The position numbers and the translations under genes are program-made. This document shows, piece after piece, positions 51,970-61,735 of a stretch of 64,000 bases of DNA; position 1 is the first letter of the stretch, and every line of letters starts with the position of its first letter. This DNA comes from Actinomyces ruminis (lineage in GTDB: Bacteria > Actinomycetota > Actinomycetes > Actinomycetales > Actinomycetaceae), in NCBI RefSeq assembly GCF_002154335.2, contig NZ_MTPX02000075.1, positions 1 to 64,000 on the forward strand. Reading direction: 5' to 3'. A model generated the notes under the pieces. It was not told the DNA's origin, searched no databases, and saw nothing but the letters and a program-made list of their open reading frames with translations.

Positions 51970-52716
51970 TTACCGCACCCGCCGCGGCACGGTCAGGGCG
52001 GCCACGGCGAGGATCGCCACTCCCGCCCCGGCAACGAGTCCCAGGTCGGCGGCGAACGCGGCGGTCGGCGCGGTATTCGCGCTCAGCTCGCCGACGGCTT
52101 CGACGGCCCAGCTCATCGGTAGCACATTGCTGCACAGTTCCAGCGCGCGCGGCAGCTGGTCGCGGGCCACCAGCAGCCCGCACAGGAAGATCTGCGGGCC
52201 GATGACCACCGGGAAGAACTGCACGGCCTGGAACTCGCTGCGGGCGAAGGCGGAGACGAACAGCCCCAGCGCCACGCCCAGGAAGCCGACCACCAGCGCG
52301 GCCAGCACCACCCACCTCCAGGAGGCGGCGATCTCCACACCCAGGCACCAGGTCGCCACCGTGCACAGCACCAGGGACTGCCCCGCCGCCGTGGCGGTGA
52401 AGGCGGTGGCGTAGCCGAGCAGCAGGTCGGCGCGGTGCAGCGGCGTGGTCCACAGCCGCTCCAGCGTCCCGAAAGAGCGCTCGCGCAGCATGGCCACACT
52501 CGTGACCAAGAACATCACCAGCATCGGCAGGATCGCCATCATGGCCACCGCGATCCGGTTGAACAGCTGCTCGCCGTGCGGATAGTCGTGGTAGACGAAG
52601 TACAGCAGGGTCAGCAGCGCGGCGGGGACGATCATGATCAGCCCGAGCGTGCGGCGGTCGGCCACCAGCTGTGCCAGCACACGGCGGACGGTGGCGGCGT
52701 AGGTGCGCGCGTTCAC
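51970..52716 (-). CDS. ABC-2 type permease
   Basis: A 248-residue ABC-2 permease with six TM helices (LGLIMIVPAALLTLLYFVYH, LVMFLVTSVAMLRERSFGTL, LVVGFLGVALGLFVSAFARS). The RERSFGTLERLWTTPLHRAD stretch after the second helix is the classic ABC-2 coupling region. The GTG at 52714-52716 overlaps the stop of the ATPase gene by 4 nt. Likely partner of that ATPase in a drug-export system under TetR control. Confidence 0.88.
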   Translation of the reverse strand: MNARTYAATVRRVLAQLVADRRTLGLIMIVPAALLTLLYFVYHDYPHGEQLFNRIAVAMMAILPMLVMFLVTSVAMLRERSFGTLERLWTTPLHRADLLLGYATAFTATAAGQSLVLCTVATWCLGVEIAASWRWVVLAALVVGFLGVALGLFVSAFARSEFQAVQFFPVVIGPQIFLCGLLVARDQLPRALELCSNVLPMSWAVEAVGELSANTAPTAAFAADLGLVAGAGVAILAVAALTVPRRVR

Positions 52717-53546
52717 CGGCGTTCCTCCCCGCTGTGGTCGCCCACCGGGATTGCGCCCGCCTGTGCGCCGGCCGCCATCCGCTCCGCCCGCCGGACCACA
52801 TCGAGGAAGGCGGCGTCGAGCGTGTCGGCGCCGGTGCGCGCCAGGAGCTCGGCGGCAGTAGTCGAGGCCAAGAAGCGCCCCTCCCGCATGAGCAGCACCC
52901 GGTCACAACGGAAGGCCTCGTCCATGACGTGGCTGGAGATCAGGAGGGTCGCGCCCGCGTCGGCCAGGTTCCGGAACACCTTCCACAGCCCCTTCCGGGT
53001 CAGCGGGTCCAGGCCGACGGTCGGCTCGTCAAGCACCAGCAGCTCCGGCCCGGCCACCAGGGCGCAGGCGAGCGAGACTCGGCCGACCTCGCCCCCGGAG
53101 TAGGTGCTCACCCGCCGGTCGGCCAGCGCGGTCAGTCCTACCGCGTCCAGCACCTCCTCGAGGTCGCGGGCGCGCGCTCCTGCAAGTGCGGCGAAGTACC
53201 GCAGGTTCTGGCGGGCGGTCAGGTCCCGGTATACGGCCGCCGCCTGGGTGACGTAGCCGACCCTCCCGCGTGCTGCGGGCGCGCCCGGCCGCTCCCCCAG
53301 GACCCTCGCCTCACCGTCGTAGCGCTGTACCCCGACGAGCACCCGCATCAGCGTGGTCTTGCCGCAGCCCGAGGGGCCGAGCAGGCCGGTGATTGAACCG
53401 GGGCCCAGCTCCAGGTCGAGGCCGTGGAGGATCTCGCGGCCGCCACGTGAGACTCGCAGGCCGCGCACGCGGACGGCGGGCCCAGACGTATAGGCGCCGC
53501 TGGGAGCGGGTCGGCCAGCCGTCGTACCCCACCCGTTTTTCATCAT
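52713..53546 (-). CDS. ABC transporter ATP-binding protein (drug efflux type)
   Basis: A 277-residue NBD with Walker A GPSGCGKTT, signature TYSGGEVGR, Walker B LLVLDEPTVGLDP, H-loop SSHVMDEA and a C-terminal DrrA-like region. The first 25 residues are variable; the start may be the first or second ATG at 53541-53546. A 16-bp palindrome overlaps the start, and a tetR gene precedes it on the same strand. Confidence 0.9.
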   Translation of the reverse strand: MMKNGWGTTAGRPAPSGAYTSGPAVRVRGLRVSRGGREILHGLDLELGPGSITGLLGPSGCGKTTLMRVLVGVQRYDGEARVLGERPGAPAARGRVGYVTQAAAVYRDLTARQNLRYFAALAGARARDLEEVLDAVGLTALADRRVSTYSGGEVGRVSLACALVAGPELLVLDEPTVGLDPLTRKGLWKVFRNLADAGATLLISSHVMDEAFRCDRVLLMREGRFLASTTAAELLARTGADTLDAAFLDVVRRAERMAAGAQAGAIPVGDHSGEERR

Positions 53547-53554
53547 GTGATGAA
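53539..53554. promoter_or_regulatory. Palindromic operator over the ABC start
   Basis: TTCATCATGTGATGAA is a perfect 7-bp inverted repeat around a central TG, spanning the start codon of the ABC ATPase gene. It lies in the 45-bp gap after tetR and is a good candidate operator for that TetR protein. Confidence 0.55.
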
Positions 53555-53591
53555 TATAGAGCGTTCCTCGCCACTGGACAAGGAATAGGGC

Positions 53592-54251
53592 TCACTCCGC
53601 GGGCCGCTCCTGCACCGTGGACTCGTCCACGTCCTCGGCAAAGCCACCACTCGGTTCACCTAGGTCGCCGGTCAGGTAGTGCTGGATCACCGGACCGACG
53701 GCGGCGGCGAGTTCATCCGGTTCCGCGGCGGCGACGGCGTCAAGGCGGGCGATCCAGCGCGTCATGCCCAGCCCGACCAGGTGTCCGGCAATCAGCTGAG
53801 ACCGCAGCCGGACCCGATCGGGCGCCACACGCTCGACCAGCGGAGTCACCAGGGCACCGACCACGAGGTCCCGGATGCGGGCGATCACACCCTCGTTGGT
53901 AAGCGCAGCGCGCACCACTGCGGCGAAACGGTCCGCCCCCATGCGGTCCCACTGGGTCACGAACAGGCGCACCAGTGCGGTTCCCTGCCGGGATGCGGGC
54001 AGGTGGCGCACTTCGTCCAGTACCGCAGGATCCATGGCGGGCCCGTCCGGCCCGTCATAGACGGCCTCCACGAACAGGCGCGAGCGCTCCGGGAAGTAGT
54101 GGTGCACTAGGGCGGGGTCGACGCCGGCCGCGCGGGCGATACCGCGCAGCGAGGCGTTATAGCCGTCGCGGGCGAAGGCGGCGCGGGCGGCACCCAGAAT
54201 TGCCTGCCGGGCATCCGGACTTCCGGCCCGTCTACGACCCCGCGTGCTCAT
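53592..54251 (-). CDS. TetR-family transcriptional regulator
   Basis: A 219-residue regulator with the N-terminal TetR helix-turn-helix (ARQAILGAARAAFARDGYNA, LRGIARAAGVDPALVHHYFP). The C-terminal ligand domain is typical in length and divergent. It sits just upstream of the ABC pair on the same strand, so it probably represses them and itself. The inducer is not predictable. Confidence 0.92.
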   Translation of the reverse strand: MSTRGRRRAGSPDARQAILGAARAAFARDGYNASLRGIARAAGVDPALVHHYFPERSRLFVEAVYDGPDGPAMDPAVLDEVRHLPASRQGTALVRLFVTQWDRMGADRFAAVVRAALTNEGVIARIRDLVVGALVTPLVERVAPDRVRLRSQLIAGHLVGLGMTRWIARLDAVAAAEPDELAAAVGPVIQHYLTGDLGEPSGGFAEDVDESTVQERPAE

Positions 54252-54317
54252 CTCGCCCCTCCTGCACCACTGTTGATGAGTCGAAGGATACGTTCGGGCT
54301 CCTCCTACCGCCGGATT

Positions 54318-55582
54318 TCAAGAGACCGCTGCCACCGCCGACCCGGCGTCGGTTTCCAAAAGTGTCCATCCGCCGCCACTTTCACATGTCGGCGCAGCAG
54401 GCTCTTCGGCAAGAACGGCTCCAGAACAGGGAAAACTGTGAATCGTGTTGTGGACAGTAGCGTAAAAGTGGCGGCGGATGGACACACTTGCACGGGAAAC
54501 GCCCATCCCAGAGTCACAAACCGACTGCCCCGCCACGTCGCACACGAGCTTGCCGGCCTGGTGGCCCTGGGCGAGCCGGGCGTAGGCGGCGGGCACCGCG
54601 CCAAGCGGCACTACCTCGGCCACGCGGGTGTCGAGCCGGCCGGTGGCAGCCAGTTCCAGCAGCTCGGCGAGCATGGCGGCCAGGTCCGCACGGTCACGGG
54701 CGGTGCCGGCGGAGTAGGCGGCGCCCAGGGAGACCTCGTGGATCGAGGGCGAGATCGTGAATCCCGGGACGGCCGACAGATCGGGACGCCCGCCGATGAA
54801 GGCCAGACCGCCGTTGAAGGCGAGCGCACCCAGATTCGCGGTGGCCGAGGCCGAGTCGAGGGTGTCGAGCACCGCGTCCACGCCGCGTCCCTCGGGAGTC
54901 AGCGCGCGAGCGGCCGCGGCGACGGCGTCGGGACCGCCGGCGGCGCGGTAGTCGATGACCTCGTCGGCACCGAGGGCGCGGACTGCCTGCACCTTGGCGG
55001 GCGAGGCGGTGGAGAGCACGCGGGCACCGAGGTGGTGGGCGATCTGCACGGCGTAGCCACCCACTCCCCCGGCTCCGGCGGTGATGAGAATGGTCTGCCC
55101 GGCGGCCAGGCGCAGGCGGCGGGTGAGGGCGTGGTAGGCGGTCATGCCCGCGCAGGGAAGGGCGGCGGCGTCAGTGGTTGGGACCGCGTCCGGCACGTGT
55201 GCCAGGCGAGTGCGTCGACGACGACGTACTGGGCCAGGCCGCCGGGACGCCGCAGGTCGTGGTGCAGGGCGACGCGATCACCGACGGCGAGGTCGGGGCG
55301 CAGCGCGGGGGCGCCGTCCTCGGCAGGGGCGGCGACGCCGGGGCCGAGGGCGTCGACGACTCCGGCCACATCGAGGCCGAGGATGTGCGGCCGGGCCCAG
55401 GCCGGGTTGCCGCCGCGAGCGACCTTCCAGTCCACGGGGTTTAGTCCGCACGCCTCCACGCGCAGCCGGACCTGGCCGGGACCGGGCTCGGGGACGGGCA
55501 GCCGCCCCAGGCGCATGGCTGCGGCGAGCTCGTCGGGCCCGGCCGGACGGTCGAGCAGTAGGGCGGTCATGGTCTCGGGCAT
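54318..55582 (-). CDS. Zinc-type alcohol dehydrogenase/quinone reductase-like protein with abnormal C-terminus (one -1 frameshift)
   Basis: An MDR-superfamily NADP(H)-dependent oxidoreductase, about 421 residues as read. The N-terminal catalytic domain (GLNPVDWKVARGGNP, HILGLDVAGVVDALG) and Rossmann fold (ILITAGAGGVGGYAVQIAHH) are clear. The lack of the Cys/His zinc ligands points to a quinone-oxidoreductase type. The frame slips at about 55203 (CTCGCCTGGCA for CTCGCCCTGGCA). A normal end would be near GKLVCDVAG (about residue 353), but the frame runs about 65 codons further through the inverted-repeat element at 54359-54488. The ATG at 55580-55582 has AGGATAAG upstream. Confidence 0.82.
54359..54488. 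repeat. About 130-bp element with inverted ends
   Basis: A 21-bp perfect inverted repeat (54362-54382 and 54465-54485, core GTCCATCCGCCGCCAC) flanks 82 bp. It lies at the 3' end of the dehydrogenase gene and upstream of tetR. Arm and spacer sizes match the element between lacZ and rsmD, and the arms share a GTGnCCATnnGC pattern. Confidence 0.65.
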
Positions 55583-55823
55583 GGTCTTATCCTGAATGTT
55601 CGGCGGCAAGCAAGGCCAATGTGCGGGCCGTCGGGCGCGCCCGCCCCGCCGCCTGCACGGTACGCCAACATCGTATCGCCGCGCCCGTAGCCCGCTCCCG
55701 GCGCAGGACGTCGATGCACCCGAATTCATGTCAGTGGAGCATGCGACCTTACAGGCATGAATCCTTCGCAAATCAGCAAAACAGGCGCACGACGGCATGC
55801 GCAGTACGCTGCAGCCTTAACCA

Positions 55824-55858
55824 CCCTCATCCGTCAACGTAAGGTTGACGGATGAGGG
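55824..55858. promoter_or_regulatory. Perfect 15-bp hairpin over the BrnT-like start codon
   Basis: CCCTCATCCGTCAAC (55824-55838) and its exact complement (55844-55858) enclose the loop GTAAG. The right arm includes the ATG at 55852. It could be an autoregulatory operator or an mRNA hairpin that blocks translation. Confidence 0.65.
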
Positions 55859-56088
55859 TCACTCGGTCGGTCCTCAAACACGGTGTCTCAGCCGATGACG
55901 TCGTCCACGCCTGGGAGAACGCGCTGCGACTGGCGGAGTACGAGTATGACGGGGAGGAACGATTACTCGTGATTGGTCCCGCAATGGATTCGAGTCTGCT
56001 CGAGTTGGTCGCTGTTTCCTCAGCCGCACCGGCTCGCATAATCCATGCAGACCGTCTACGGCCGAAGTTCTACGACTTTCTGAAGTAA
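55852..56088 (+). CDS. BrnT-like small protein, candidate toxin
   Basis: A 78-residue protein (MRVTRSVLKHGVSADDVVHA, LLVIGPAMDSSLLELVAVSS, IIHADRLRPKFYDFLK) resembling the actinobacterial small-protein group annotated as BrnT-like or DUF4258 toxins. A HGxxxxDVxHA N-terminus and a RxKF/Y C-terminus match. The start is fixed by the hairpin and by the only ATG. An HTH-domain gene follows 5 bp later. Confidence 0.65.
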   Translation: MRVTRSVLKHGVSADDVVHAWENALRLAEYEYDGEERLLVIGPAMDSSLLELVAVSSAAPARIIHADRLRPKFYDFLK

Positions 56089-56093
56089 TTCCC

Positions 56094-56351
56094 ATGCAGC
56101 GAACAACTACGACCAGTTCTCCGGATGCCGGCCTACAGTCTCTCGACCCGGCTGGCACGCCATCACGCGACGCCACGCACTTCCGGCGCATTATCGCCGC
56201 GAAAAAACACGCTATCGATGCGGAACAGGAGCTGGCTCGCGCCGTCGCCGACGCTCGTGCCGCCGGTGAGTCATGGACAGTAATAGGCGCCGCCCTAGGC
56301 GTCTCGAAGCAGGCCGCGCACAAGCGCTTCGGCCACTCGTCCCCCCGCTAG
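56094..56351 (+). CDS. Small HTH protein, candidate antitoxin partner
   Basis: An 85-residue protein. A disordered Thr/Ser-rich start is followed by a helical region (AAKKHAIDAEQELARAVADA) and a helix-turn-helix ending SWTVIGAALGVSKQAAHKRF. This pairing with the preceding small gene is typical of actinobacterial toxin-antitoxin-like modules, but no such activity is proven. The ATG at 56094 follows the toxin-like stop by 5 bp. Confidence 0.65.
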   Translation: MQRTTTTSSPDAGLQSLDPAGTPSRDATHFRRIIAAKKHAIDAEQELARAVADARAAGESWTVIGAALGVSKQAAHKRFGHSSPR

Positions 56352-56360
56352 CGACCCCTC

Positions 56361-57227
56361 TCACCCCCACAGGCCGGCGCGCTGGGCGAGGACCGCGAGC
56401 GCGACCGGCCCGGCCGACGCCGTGCGCAGCACATGCGGCCCCAGGCGCACCATGGTCGCCCCGGCGTCCTCCAGCGCCCCCACCTCCGCGTCGCTGATTC
56501 CGCCCTCGGGCCCGACGACGACTGCGAGCACCGGAGGCTCGCCCGCATGCCCCTGCGGGTCGTCCCCGGCCGCGCCAACCGGTTCCGACGACGCAACGTC
56601 CACTCGTGCTGCCTCCGGCAACACCACCTCACTGATCGGCCGGGTTGCCTCCTCATGCAGGATCAACACCATCCCACCAGCAGCGCGCACCCGGCGCGTC
56701 CAGTCGACCAGTTCGGCGGTGGTGTGCAGCTCCGCGATCTCGGGCACGCGGGCTCGACGCGCCTGCTTGGCGGCCTCCCGCGCGGCGGCCTGCCAACGCT
56801 GACGCCCACGGGCGGCCTTCACGCCGCGCCACACCGCCACGCAGCGCTCGGCCCACCAGGGCACCACCAGTTCCGCACCCACCTCGGTGGCGGTCTCTAT
56901 CGCCTGTTCATCCCGTCCGCCCTTGGCCAGAGCCTGCACCAGCACCAGCGTCAGCCCCGCGTCGGGCTCCTGGACCCGCTCCACCACCTGTACGCCCAGG
57001 CGTTCCCGCCGTCCACCGTCGGCGGCCGTGTCGGTCACCTCACACAGCAGGCGCAGGCCTCGTCCATCCACCAGGTCAACACGTTCCCCCGGACGCAGGC
57101 GCCGCACGGAAACCGCATGATGCGCCTCCGGACCGGTCAGCGTGAGTCGAGCCCCCGACGTGGCGGTGGCAGCCGCCCCGGCGGGTTCGAGTGTTTCGGG
57201 TGTGATGAGGAAGACGGGCGCAGTCAC
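56361..57227 (-). CDS. rsmE: 16S rRNA (uracil1498-N3)-methyltransferase
   Basis: A 288-residue SPOUT methyltransferase that modifies U1498 of 16S rRNA. It has an N-terminal PUA-like domain (PEAHHAVSVRRLRPGERVDL), LVQALAKGGRDEQAIETATE, VVVGPEGGISDAEVGALEDA and the knot LGPHVLRTASAGPVAL. The GTG at 57225-57227 is the probable start. An acidic insertion (SSEPVGAAGDDPQGHAGEPP) sits in the loop before the knot. Convergent with yggS-like gene? No: rsmE and that gene are divergent with 55 bp between starts. Confidence 0.92.
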   Translation of the reverse strand: MTAPVFLITPETLEPAGAAATATSGARLTLTGPEAHHAVSVRRLRPGERVDLVDGRGLRLLCEVTDTAADGGRRERLGVQVVERVQEPDAGLTLVLVQALAKGGRDEQAIETATEVGAELVVPWWAERCVAVWRGVKAARGRQRWQAAAREAAKQARRARVPEIAELHTTAELVDWTRRVRAAGGMVLILHEEATRPISEVVLPEAARVDVASSEPVGAAGDDPQGHAGEPPVLAVVVGPEGGISDAEVGALEDAGATMVRLGPHVLRTASAGPVALAVLAQRAGLWG

Positions 57228-57282
57228 CCTTACAGGGTACGGTTCCCGGCCCATTGGTGCCGCGGTGCTAGCGTCACGGAAC

Positions 57283-58098
57283 ATGACCGATCCATCGTCC
57301 CTCCCGTCCCCCCGGCCGCCCGCCCCAGGATCCGAACCGGCCGTGCAGGCATCAGCCGCCCCCACCGCCACCACCGTGGAAGACTTCCGCCGCAACCTGG
57401 CCGCCGTGCGTGCCCGCATTGACGCCGCCGCCCACGCCGCCGACCGGAACCCCGCCGAGATTCGGCTGCTGCCGGTGTCCAAGACGGTGCCCGAGGAGCG
57501 GCTGCGGGCCGCCCACGCCGCCGGCATCACCCAGATGGGTGAGAACAAGGTGCAGGAGGCCAAGCGCAAGGCCACCAACCTGGCCGACCTGGGCATCCAC
57601 TGGGCGCTGATCGGGCACCTGCAGACCAATAAGGCCAAGGATGTGGCGGCCTTCGCGGACGAGTTCCAGGCGCTGGACTCCCTGCGCCTGGCCGAGGCCC
57701 TGGACCGGCGACTGCAGGCGGCTGGTCGCGGCCTGGACGTGTACGTGCAGGTCAACTCCTCCGGGGAGGCCTCCAAATTCGGCCTGGAGCCGGACGCCGT
57801 GGCGGACTTTCTGGCGGCTTTGCCGGTCTACTCCTCCTTGCGGGTGCGCGGTCTGATGACACTGGCCGCCCACACCGACGATGCCGAACGCGTCCGCGAG
57901 TGCTTCCGCATCATGCGCACCCTGCGCGACGCCGGACTGCAGGCCGGCACCGTCGGCGACGGGCAGCTGTCCATGGGTATGAGTGGCGACTTCGAGCTGG
58001 CCATCGCCGGCGGCTCCACCTGCGTGCGGGTGGGACAGGCGATCTTCGGAGCACGCCCCACCCCAGATTCACTGTACTGGCCCACGAACGGCGCCTGA
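57283..58098 (+). CDS. yggS: YggS/PLPBP-family pyridoxal phosphate homeostasis protein
   Basis: A 271-residue PLP-binding protein of the YggS/YBL036C family, thought to control PLP and amino-acid balance. The PLP Lys is in [11 protein letters not shown]; also seen are [38 protein letters not shown] and [20 protein letters not shown]. An extra N-terminal ~30 residues is Pro/Ala-rich. It is divergent from rsmE and convergent with dnaJ. Confidence 0.92.
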   Translation: MTDPSSLPSPRPPAPGSEPAVQASAAPTATTVEDFRRNLAAVRARIDAAAHAADRNPAEIRLLPVSKTVPEERLRAAHAAGITQMGENKVQEAKRKATNLADLGIHWALIGHLQTNKAKDVAAFADEFQALDSLRLAEALDRRLQAAGRGLDVYVQVNSSGEASKFGLEPDAVADFLAALPVYSSLRVRGLMTLAAHTDDAERVRECFRIMRTLRDAGLQAGTVGDGQLSMGMSGDFELAIAGGSTCVRVGQAIFGARPTPDSLYWPTNGA

Positions 58099-58159
58099 CA
58101 GCCCGCTGCGGGCCCTGCCCGGACACGACCGGCTGCGCGGCGCGTCCGTGAGCGGCACC

Positions 58160-59280
58160 TCAGCGACCGGAGAACTTCTCCTTGAGCTTGCCCATGACGG
58201 ACTCGTCCTTGGGCGGTGCGTAGCCGTCCTCCCCGCGCAGGGAGGCCAACTCCGCCAGCAGTCCGCGCTGCCGCTCGTCCAGGCGGGTGGGGGTCTCCAC
58301 CACGATCTGCACGCGCAGGTCACCACGGCCGGGGCGACGCAGCCGCCCCACGCCCAGGCCCGACAGGACGATCTCGTCCCCACCCTGGGTGCCGGCGCGC
58401 ACAGAGACATTGCGTTCGCCGTCGAAGGTCTCCAGCGGAAGGTGGCTCCTAGGGCGGCGGCGGTCATGGGCACGCGCAGCTCGGTGTACAGGTCGTCGCC
58501 CTCGCGGGTGAAGGAGTCATGCTCGTTCTCGTGGATCTCCACGTACAGGTCGCCGTTGGGTCCTCCGGCGGGGCCGGCTTCACCGCGCCCACCCATGCGA
58601 ATGCGAGTACCGGTCGACACCCCGGCGGGGATGTTGATGTCGATCGGGGTACGCACGTGCTTGCGGCCCTCACCGTCGCAGTCCTTACAGGGCGAGGCAA
58701 TGACGGTGCCGTACCCCTGGCAGCGTGGGCAGGGCGTGGACGTGACCACGTTGCCGAGCAGGGAGCGCTGCATGCGCTGGACGGAGCCCTGCCCGTTGCA
58801 CTCCGCGCAGGTCACCGGGGAGGTGCCGGGGCTGCAGCAGGAGCCGTGACAGGTCTCGCAGACGACGTAGGTGTCCATGGTCACGGTCTTGGTGGTCCCG
58901 AAGACGACCTCGGCCAGGTCCACGTCCAAGGCCAGTAGTGAGTCCTGGCCGCGGCGGGTGCGGGAGGCCGGGCCGCGGGTGGCGGCGCCGCCGAAGAAGG
59001 CCTGCTGGAACAGGTCGGAGAAACTGCCGAAGTCTCCGGTGAAGCCGCCGCCGAAGCCGTTGTTGCCGTGCAGGGCGTCCTCGCCGCCCAGGTCATACAT
59101 CTTGCGCTTCTCGGAGTCCGAGAGCACCTCGTAGGCGGTGGAGACCTTCTTGAACTCGTCCTCGTGCCCCGGGCCGGCGACGTCGGGGTGCAACTGGCGG
59201 GCCTTCTTGCGATAGGCCTTCTTGATCTCCTCGGCGGTGGCCTGGCGGGTGACGCCCAGGACGTCGTAGTAGTCGCTCAC
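58160..59280 (-). CDS. dnaJ: Chaperone DnaJ (one -1 frameshift)
   Basis: Co-chaperone of DnaK, about 373 residues. J-domain ([24 protein letters not shown]), a Gly/Phe-rich linker, four CxxCxGxG-type zinc repeats ([32 protein letters not shown]) and the C-terminal peptide-binding domain. The frame slips at about 58437 (TTCCGCTGG for TTCCCGCTGG, restoring FPLETFDGE). Located after hrcA, the order of the actinobacterial hrcA-dnaJ2 operon under CIRCE control. Confidence 0.93.
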
Positions 59281-59333
59281 GCTTGCTGGTGTTCCTTCGT
59301 GGTGGAGTGGTGTCGAATTCTCGGCGGGACGGT

Positions 59334-60397
59334 TCAGTTCGGCATGCTGCTCCCCGCCCCGGTCAGGAACCGGGACAGATAGCGGGCGACGGCGCGTACG
59401 GCCGCCATGGTGGCCGGGTAGTCCATGCGGGTGGGGCCGATAACGCCCAGGTGGGCGACGGCGTCGCCGGGACCGTAGGCGGCGGAGACGACGGAGGCCT
59501 CGGCCAGGGCGTCCTCGTGGGTCTCCGAGCCGATGCGCACGGTGGTCCCCGTGTCGTCGACGTCGTCGCGGTGGGCGGCGTCCTCGGAGGTGAACAGGCG
59601 CAGCAGCACCACTTGTTCCTCAACCGCGTCCAGGAGTGTGCCGATGGCGGTGAAGTCCAGTGAGCGGGCGAGGTTGGCGGTGCCGGCGACGACGATGCGT
59701 TCCTCGGCGTCGGGCCGTAGGGCAGCGACCAGTTCGTCGGTGACGGCGGCCAGGACGGTGCGCTCATCTGCAGGCGCCTGCTCGGCCAGGGCGGCGAGCA
59801 CCGGGACCACCTCGGCAGCGCGGTGCCCGACCAGGGCGGTGTTCAGCCGCAGGCGCAGTCGCTCCAAGACGGCCGGGTCCACCAGTCCGTTCGGGCCGTG
59901 GCCGGACAGGCTCACCGTGCGCTGCTCGACGCGACCGGTGTCGGTGATGATAACCATCAGCAGGCGGGTAGGCCCCAGCGCTACCAGTTCCAGGTGACGC
60001 AGGGTGGTGCGGCGCAGGCTGGGGTACTCGACGACGGCCAGCTGACCGGTCAGTTGGGCCAGTACGCGCACGGTGCGGGCGACCACCTGCTCCAGGTCGA
60101 CGGCCCCGGACAGCAGGGCGTTGATGGCGGCCCGCTCGGGGGCGGACAGGGGCTTGATGCGGGCGACCTCGTCGACGAAGCGGCGGTAGCCTTCTCGGTT
60201 GGGACGCGGCCGGCACTGGTGTGAGGCTGGTGGATGTAGCCCTCGTCCTCCAAAGTGGCCATATCGTTGCGGATGGTGGCGGGAGAAACACCCAGCCGGT
60301 AGCGCTCCACCAGGGCGCGCGAGCCGACCGGCTCGCGGGTGCGCACGTAGTCGGTGACGATGGCGGACAACACCTTCAGCCGGCGATCGTCCGACAT
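59334..60397 (-). CDS. hrcA: Heat-inducible transcription repressor HrcA (one -1 frameshift)
   Basis: HrcA represses class I heat-shock genes by binding CIRCE. About 354 residues: an N-terminal winged helix ([40 protein letters not shown]), [18 protein letters not shown] across the slip, then the GAF-like dimerisation domain. The frame slips at about 60191 (AAGGCTACC for AAGGGCTACC). The ATG at 60395-60397 lies about 85 bp after a CIRCE element. dnaJ follows in the same direction. Confidence 0.92.
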
Positions 60398-60481
60398 GGG
60401 GTTCTCCTTCCTCGTCCGCGGTGGGCGTGCGGGGTGCCGCAGCGCCCGCTGGCTAATGCGCCGTCGGGTTGGCCGGCACCG

Positions 60482-60508
60482 TTAGCACTCCCGGGTCGCG
60501 AGTGCCAT
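60482..60508. promoter_or_regulatory. CIRCE element upstream of hrcA
   Basis: TTAGCACTC, a 9-bp spacer and GAGTGCCAT match the CIRCE consensus TTAGCACTC-N9-GAGTGCTAA except in the last three bases (CAT for TAA has two differences). It lies 85 bp before hrcA, so hrcA-dnaJ should be HrcA-controlled and heat induced. Confidence 0.88.
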
Positions 60509-60571
60509 CCTACGCCGCGCCGCGGCGCGTAATCAGGGCCGAGGGCGTGACCTTCCCCTACCGTGCCCTGA

Positions 60572-61711
60572 GTGAACACGCCCCCGCCCCGCCGTTCCGG
60601 CTCCCAACCCACCTCCGGCACCCGTAGCGGCGTCGTGCCCGGGGCGACGGCGGCACGCCGTCGGGCCCTGCGCGAGCAGGCGGCCCGCCAGCAGGCCGCC
60701 GCGCGTCGTCAAGCCGATCCGGAGGGAAAGGTCGGGGCCGCCGCGTCCCCCGGACGGTCCGCGACGGGCCGTGGCGGCCGGAAGGCTGGCCCCACTCCCC
60801 CGCCCGCGCGCCCTTCGGTGAGCAACCGTTATGGCGGAGATGTGCTGGCGGTCGATCCGCACCGGGTGGGTCCGACGGCGGTGCGACCAGAGTCCGTACA
60901 CGTGGCGGTTACCCGCGGCATGGTCTTGGAAGACCGCCAAACCGGGTTCGTGGGGGCGGCGGTGGCCGTGGAGAAGTCGGGCGGCAAGCATCTGGTGGTG
61001 CTGGAGGACAGACGGGGCGTGCGCCGCGCCTTCCCACTGGGACCGGGCTTCTGGCTGGAGGGTCGGCCCGTGATCGTGGAGGCGCCGGCCCCGCGCAAGC
61101 GTCCTCCCGCCGGGCCGGTCAGCGCCGGCGGGCGCAGGCTCACCGCCTCGGGCTCCTACGTCGTCGAGGGCGAGCGGGCCCGGGTGGCGCGGGCTTCGCG
61201 CATCTGGGTCGAGGGCAAGCACGACGCCGAGCTGGTGGAGAAGGTGTGGGGCGACGACCTGCGTCATGAGGGCGTGGTCGTGCTCATGCTCGATGGGGTC
61301 GACAACCTCGAGGAGGTTATGGCCGAGTTCGGCCCTTCGCCCGAGCGGCGGGCGGGCGTGCTCGTGGATCATCTGGTGCCCGGCTCGAAGGAGTCGCGCA
61401 TCGCCGAGCACGTGCGGGCCATGCCCGGCGGCGAGAACGTACTGATCCTGGGACACCCGTATGTGGACGTATGGCAGGCGGTTAGGCCCGAGCGCGTGGG
61501 TCTGCAGGCCTGGCCGCAGGTTCCCCGCGGCACGGACATTAAGCACGGCACGCTGGAGGCACTGGGGTGGCCGCACGCCAACCAGGCTGACATCGCCCGC
61601 GGCTGGCAGCGGATCCTGACGACGGTGCGCTCCTACAAGGATCTGGAGCCGAGTCTGTTGGGGCGCATGGAAGAGCTGATCGACTTCGTTACCGCCCCCG
61701 GCACCCGCTGA
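60572..61711 (+). CDS. DUF3097 family protein
   Basis: A 379-residue actinobacterial DUF3097 protein. A basic, Ala/Arg-rich, probably disordered N-terminus (~85 residues) is followed by the conserved body: SRIWVEGKHDAELVEKVWGD (Toprim-like acidic motif), VVVLMLDGVDNLEEV, LVDHLVPGSKESRIA and ILGHPYVDVWQAVRPERVG. The start is a GTG at 60572, divergent from hrcA. The function is not established; a nucleic-acid role is suggested by the Toprim-like core. Confidence 0.85.
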   Translation: MNTPPPRRSGSQPTSGTRSGVVPGATAARRRALREQAARQQAAARRQADPEGKVGAAASPGRSATGRGGRKAGPTPPPARPSVSNRYGGDVLAVDPHRVGPTAVRPESVHVAVTRGMVLEDRQTGFVGAAVAVEKSGGKHLVVLEDRRGVRRAFPLGPGFWLEGRPVIVEAPAPRKRPPAGPVSAGGRRLTASGSYVVEGERARVARASRIWVEGKHDAELVEKVWGDDLRHEGVVVLMLDGVDNLEEVMAEFGPSPERRAGVLVDHLVPGSKESRIAEHVRAMPGGENVLILGHPYVDVWQAVRPERVGLQAWPQVPRGTDIKHGTLEALGWPHANQADIARGWQRILTTVRSYKDLEPSLLGRMEELIDFVTAPGTR

Positions 61712-61735
61712 AGGCGCCTGTGCGCGAGTAGGTAG

